Below are positions 60,040-64,000 of a DNA stretch of 64,000 nt, one piece after another; within the stretch, counting starts at the first letter, position 1, and each line of letters starts with the position of its first letter. The translations under genes and the position numbers were made by a program. Origin of the DNA: Humidesulfovibrio sp. Its GTDB lineage: Bacteria; Desulfobacterota; Desulfovibrionia; Desulfovibrionales; Desulfovibrionaceae. The stretch covers positions 145,343 to 209,342 of the forward strand of contig NZ_JAUYFU010000024.1 in the NCBI RefSeq assembly GCF_030689645.1. Reading direction: 5' to 3'. The notes under the pieces were generated by a model that worked only from the letters and a program-made list of their open reading frames with translations, was not told the DNA's origin and ran no database searches.

Positions 60040-60207
60040 TGTTTCGGGGCTCCTTGTGCGCCTTCGCGGACTTGCCGAACGGCGCGATCTGCTGCATGAT
60101 GCGCCGGGCCGGTGGACCCGTCTGCATTGAGGCCAGCTAGCGCATTTCGGCCATGTCCACAAGCCCGGCAACCACGCGACCATCACGCGACCAGCAAGAG
60201 GAAGCTC

Positions 60208-61512
60208 ATGTCCGATACAGCCCGTTTCATTCCGAGCCTTTCAGCCGACGAAATTTCCGCCCTCCAGCTTTCGGGCCTCAAGTGGACCGTGGCCCACGCC
60301 TTTGAGGGCAGCCCGTTCTATCGCGCCCGCCTGGCCGAGAAGGGCCTTGCTCCGGGCGACATCAAGGATCTGTCGGACATCACCAAACTGCCTTTCACCA
60401 CGGCGCAGGATCTACAGACAGGCTACCCCCTGCCGCTTCTCTCCGTGCCGGAAGAGCGCGTGGTGCGCATCCACGGCTCAAGCGGCACCACGGGCAAGCG
60501 CAAGATCCTCACCTACACCCAGAAGGACATCGACGACTGGGCGGGCATGTTTGCCCGCTGCTACGAGATGGCGGGCTTGACCGTGCTCGACCGCGTGCAG
60601 ATCTGCGTGGGCTATGGTTTGTGGACCGCTGGCGCGGGCTTTCAGCTGGGCTGCGAACGCTTCGGGGCCATGGCGCTGCCTGTGGGTCCCGGCATGCTCG
60701 ACATCCAGTTGCAGATGCTCACCGACCTGGGCGCCACTTGCCTGTGCAGCACCGCCAGCATGGCGCTCCTGCTGGGCGAGGAGGTGGAGAAGCAGAACCT
60801 GCGCGGCAAGCTCAAGCTCAAGCGCTCCATCTTCGGGGCCGAGGCCCACACCCGGAAGATGCGCCAGCGCTTCGAGGAGGCCCTGGGGCTGGAGCACAGC
60901 TTCGACATCTCCGGCATGACCGAGATCTACGGACCTGGCGCGGGCATCGAGTGCGAGGCCCACGAAGGCATCCACTACTGGGCCGACATGTACATCCTGG
61001 AGATCATCGACCCGGTGACGCTTCTGCCCGTGGCTCCCGGGGAGCTGGGCGAAATGGTCATCACCAGCCTGAAGAAAGAGGCCAGCCCGCTTATCCGCTA
61101 CCGCACCCGCGACATGACCCGGCTCATCCCCGGCCTGTGCCCCTGCGGTTGCGGCATGCCTCGACATGAGCGCATCCAGGGCCGCAGCGACGACATGATC
61201 ATTTTCCGCGGCGTGAACATCTACCCCGGCCAGGTGGCGGCGGTGCTGGAGAAGCACGCCGAGCTCAACAGCGAGTACCAGATCGAGCTTTCCCGCGTGG
61301 ATGGCCTGGACCATATGGTGGTGCGCGTGGAGAAGCGGCCCGGCGTGGCGGTTTCCGGTTGCGCCTGCGATGACGCCCTGGCTACCGCAGTGGCTGAGGA
61401 CATCCGCAACCAGATCCTGGTGCGCAGCAAGGTGGAGGTGCTGGAGCCCGGCAGCCTGCCGCGCAGCTTCGCCAAGACCAAGCGCGTCATCGATTCCCGC
61501 GACAAGGATTGA
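60208..61512 (+). CDS. Phenylacetate-CoA ligase family protein
   Basis: VRIHGSSGTTGKRKILTYTQKD; GMTEIYGPG; RYRTRDMTRLIPGLCPCGCGMPRHERIQGRSDDMIIFRGVNIYPGQV. Confidence 0.93.
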   Translation: MSDTARFIPSLSADEISALQLSGLKWTVAHAFEGSPFYRARLAEKGLAPGDIKDLSDITKLPFTTAQDLQTGYPLPLLSVPEERVVRIHGSSGTTGKRKILTYTQKDIDDWAGMFARCYEMAGLTVLDRVQICVGYGLWTAGAGFQLGCERFGAMALPVGPGMLDIQLQMLTDLGATCLCSTASMALLLGEEVEKQNLRGKLKLKRSIFGAEAHTRKMRQRFEEALGLEHSFDISGMTEIYGPGAGIECEAHEGIHYWADMYILEIIDPVTLLPVAPGELGEMVITSLKKEASPLIRYRTRDMTRLIPGLCPCGCGMPRHERIQGRSDDMIIFRGVNIYPGQVAAVLEKHAELNSEYQIELSRVDGLDHMVVRVEKRPGVAVSGCACDDALATAVAEDIRNQILVRSKVEVLEPGSLPRSFAKTKRVIDSRDKD

Positions 61513-61586
61513 TTGCGCCAAGACTCATCGTGTTGAGGGCTGGCGTGAGCCTGACCAACCGCACAGATTAACCCCGGAGGGGCGCC

Positions 61587-63158
61587 ATGCCGAGCCTGAC
61601 CAACGCAACGGACCGGCACGTGGTCATTGACCGCCGCGACGGGCATTACCTGTGTTTCCCGGACGTCTGCCCAACCGGCGACGGGACGCTTCTTTGTGCC
61701 TACAACGAGTTCGACCGCCATGTGGGCTCGCGCCGCAGGCTGCTGCTCAAGGAAAGCCGCGACCAGGGCCGCACCTGGAGCGAGCGTCGCATGCTCTGGG
61801 CCCTGGACTCGCACTGCCCTCGTTTGTCCCGACTTTCCGACGGGGTCATCATCCTCACCGATGACGCCGGGCCGACAATCCTTTGGAGCACGGACAATGG
61901 CCGTACCTGGGCCGACCAGCCTGGCACCGGCCTGGGGCATGGGCTCATCGACCGCGTGCTGGAACTGGACGGCCAGACTCTGTTCACCACAGGGCATCTG
62001 CACCGGGGCAGTCAGCCCAGGCACAAGATCCGCCAGGCTCCAACCGAGCAGATGGCCTATGTTTCACGCAACCTGGGTCGTACCTGGGAGGCGTTTTCGG
62101 TCATCGCCAACGAGAAATGCCTGGTGCTGTGCGAGGCCTCTGTGGTGTGCCTGCCGGGCCAGAGCGAAGGAGACGACGGCGCTGTGCGCCTGCTGGCGCT
62201 GATGCGCGAAAATTCCTTCGTGGGCGAGCCTATGTATTTCTGCATCAGCGACGACGGCGGCGCCAATTGGAGCGCCCCCGCGCCCACGCCGTTCATCGGC
62301 CACAGGCCCACCCTGGGCTGGACGCGTTCCAGCAAGCTGCTGTTGACGTATCGCGATGTGGGCCCCAACCCCGGCACCAAGGCCTGGTTGGGCGATCTGG
62401 ACGAACTCTGCTCGGGCTTCGCCGTGCATGGCCTGCACGCCGCCGCAGACAGTGCGGCCCTCGCCCCGGATGGCCTGCTTGTGCGCAACGAGGCCGGACC
62501 GCAGTCGCCGGTGCGCTATTTTTTACGGCCCATCACCGACCCGGGGCGCGCCCACGCGGAGTTCGAGGCCGAGGTGCTGGTGCGCCATGCCGATGAGAAC
62601 GGCTGCGGCATCCGCCTGGGCCTGTGGTGGAGGCTCTACCGGGACTGCATTGTGCCCGACGCCGAGGGGGCCGGGGCTTTCGCCTGGGAGCCGGACAGGC
62701 CGCACACCGTGCGCATCACCTACGAGCCCGGCCTGTGCCGTCTGTTCGTGGATGGTGAACCCTGCGGCGAGTACCCGGTGGACCCGCTGGATGGCGATAC
62801 GCGGCCCATCATTGTGGGCGCGGTGTCGCGCACCGTGGACAACGGCTGCGAGGTGCTGTGGCGGCGCATGTCCTTGTCCATCCGCGAGCCCGGATTCGGG
62901 CGCGAGTATTCCTGGCGCTGGGACCACACCCAGGGCCTGCCCGACGCCTTCATCAACAGCAGGGTGCTGGAGCTCAAGAACGACCGCCTGGCAAGCCCGG
63001 TGGACTTCGGCTACTCCGGCTGGGCCGAACTCGCTGACGGCGAATTTCTATGTGCGTACCACCATGGCGGCGGCGATGAGCCCGGCTATGTGCCCGGCGA
63101 AAGCGCGCACATCATGGGGACGCGGTTTTTTGAAAACGATTTTGGAGTCATTGCGTGA
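61587..63158 (+). CDS. Sialidase/BNR-repeat-like protein with LamG-like C-terminal segment, no obvious signal peptide
   Basis: SRDQGRTWSERR; STDNGRTWADQPG; VSRNLGRTWEAFSV; SDDGGANWSAP repeats. Confidence 0.8.
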   Translation: MPSLTNATDRHVVIDRRDGHYLCFPDVCPTGDGTLLCAYNEFDRHVGSRRRLLLKESRDQGRTWSERRMLWALDSHCPRLSRLSDGVIILTDDAGPTILWSTDNGRTWADQPGTGLGHGLIDRVLELDGQTLFTTGHLHRGSQPRHKIRQAPTEQMAYVSRNLGRTWEAFSVIANEKCLVLCEASVVCLPGQSEGDDGAVRLLALMRENSFVGEPMYFCISDDGGANWSAPAPTPFIGHRPTLGWTRSSKLLLTYRDVGPNPGTKAWLGDLDELCSGFAVHGLHAAADSAALAPDGLLVRNEAGPQSPVRYFLRPITDPGRAHAEFEAEVLVRHADENGCGIRLGLWWRLYRDCIVPDAEGAGAFAWEPDRPHTVRITYEPGLCRLFVDGEPCGEYPVDPLDGDTRPIIVGAVSRTVDNGCEVLWRRMSLSIREPGFGREYSWRWDHTQGLPDAFINSRVLELKNDRLASPVDFGYSGWAELADGEFLCAYHHGGGDEPGYVPGESAHIMGTRFFENDFGVIA

Positions 63159-64000
63159 TCACCATTCCCATCGTCGCCCCAGAATGGCCGGAGTACGAGC
63201 TCATCGACTCTGGCAATGGCCGCAAGCTGGAACGCTTCGGCAAATATTCCATCGTCCGCCACGAGCCTAAGGCCTGGTGGCGGCCCGCCTTGGCCGAGCG
63301 CGACTGGGCCGAGGCCCATGCCAGCCAGGACGAGGAGGGCAGGCTGACCATAACGAAGAAGCTGCCCGCTGCCTGGCCCCTCAAGCTTGATCTCGGCGTG
63401 GGCGGCCCTGGCGGCAAGCCGCTCTGCGTCTCCCTTGAGGCCCGCATGAGCGAGACTTCGCGCCATATCGGCCTGTTCCCGGAGCAGGCGCCCCACTGGC
63501 GGCTCATTGCCAAACTGGGCGCGGAGTTGACGCAGGCCGCCAAATCCGGCCAAGGCAAGCCGGGCGAAGCCAGGCCGCGCCTGCTGAACCTCTTCGGCTA
63601 TACCGGAGCCGCCAGCCTGGCCGCGCAGGCCGCTGGGTTCAGCGCCACCCATGTGGACGCTTCGCGCCCAGCCATCGCCTGGGCGAAACGCAACCAGGAG
63701 CTCTCAGGCCTGTCCGACACGCCGGTGCGCTTTTTGTTGGACGATGTGGTGAAGTTCGTGCAGCGCGAGAAACGGCGCGGCAACCGCTACGAGGTCATCC
63801 TCCTTGATCCGCCGTCCTTTGGCCGCGGCCCTAACCGCGAGGTCTGGAAGGTGGAGGGCATGGTGCGCGACCTGCTGGTGGACTGCCGCGAACTGCTGTC
63901 CGACCAGTCGCGTCTGCTGCTGCTCACCATGTACAATATCGAGGCCTCGGCGCTCATGCTCGGCAACCTTATGGACGACGTGCTGCGCGGCTTGCCCGGC
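63155..64000 (+). CDS. Class I SAM-dependent methyltransferase, RlmI-like (partial, runs off window)
   Basis: GTGA overlap with upstream gene; LLNLFGYTGAASLAAQAAGFSATHVDASRPAIAWAKRNQ...YEVILLDPPSFGRG. Confidence 0.88.
   Translation, partial: MITIPIVAPEWPEYELIDSGNGRKLERFGKYSIVRHEPKAWWRPALAERDWAEAHASQDEEGRLTITKKLPAAWPLKLDLGVGGPGGKPLCVSLEARMSETSRHIGLFPEQAPHWRLIAKLGAELTQAAKSGQGKPGEARPRLLNLFGYTGAASLAAQAAGFSATHVDASRPAIAWAKRNQELSGLSDTPVRFLLDDVVKFVQREKRRGNRYEVILLDPPSFGRGPNREVWKVEGMVRDLLVDCRELLSDQSRLLLLTMYNIEASALMLGNLMDDVLRGLPG

Overview
The window is a GC-rich chromosomal segment of probable Desulfovibrio-type deltaproteobacterial origin (lineage inferred from gene content). From left to right it holds ylxR(partial)-nusA-rimP on the minus strand and tRNA-Gly. 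Next is a flagellar rod/ring/hook-junction cluster (flgF, flgG, flgA, flgH, flgI, flgJ-like, flgN, flgK, flgL, csrA, fliW, flgM). Housekeeping genes follow (NAD kinase, mltA, gatB, mtnA, TPP riboswitch plus thi4, der). A ~23 kb genomic island (about 23846-46807) sits in the 3' end of tRNA-Ser(GCT), bounded by a perfect 23-nt direct repeat. Host genes resume with an ABC exporter/cNMP-SET-SET operon, usp, a PilT-like ATPase, a hybrid histidine kinase, folD, FecR/OmpA, a prepilin peptidase, phenylacetate-CoA ligase, a sialidase-like protein and a class I methyltransferase. The strongest candidate for an undescribed or variant system is the island's plus-strand operon at 27335-42934. It encodes a 1727-aa helicase with a DUF1998-like region and a C-terminal nuclease-like domain, a SNF2-family helicase and a 1415-aa Eco57I-like adenine methylase, joined by ATGA overlaps. 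A double zinc-motif protein, a GmrSD/DUF262-like protein and a small PD-(D/E)XK-like protein follow. The arrangement resembles DISARM (DrmA+DrmB fused, DrmD, DrmMI) but has no DrmC phospholipase-D gene. Other notable points are a stand-alone family-A-polymerase-like palm protein near attR, an integrase interrupted by an in-frame amber codon, a 40-bp imperfect palindrome upstream of a serine recombinase, and the ABC-SET-SET operon. All assignments come from reading motifs in the supplied sequence and translations; no database search was run.
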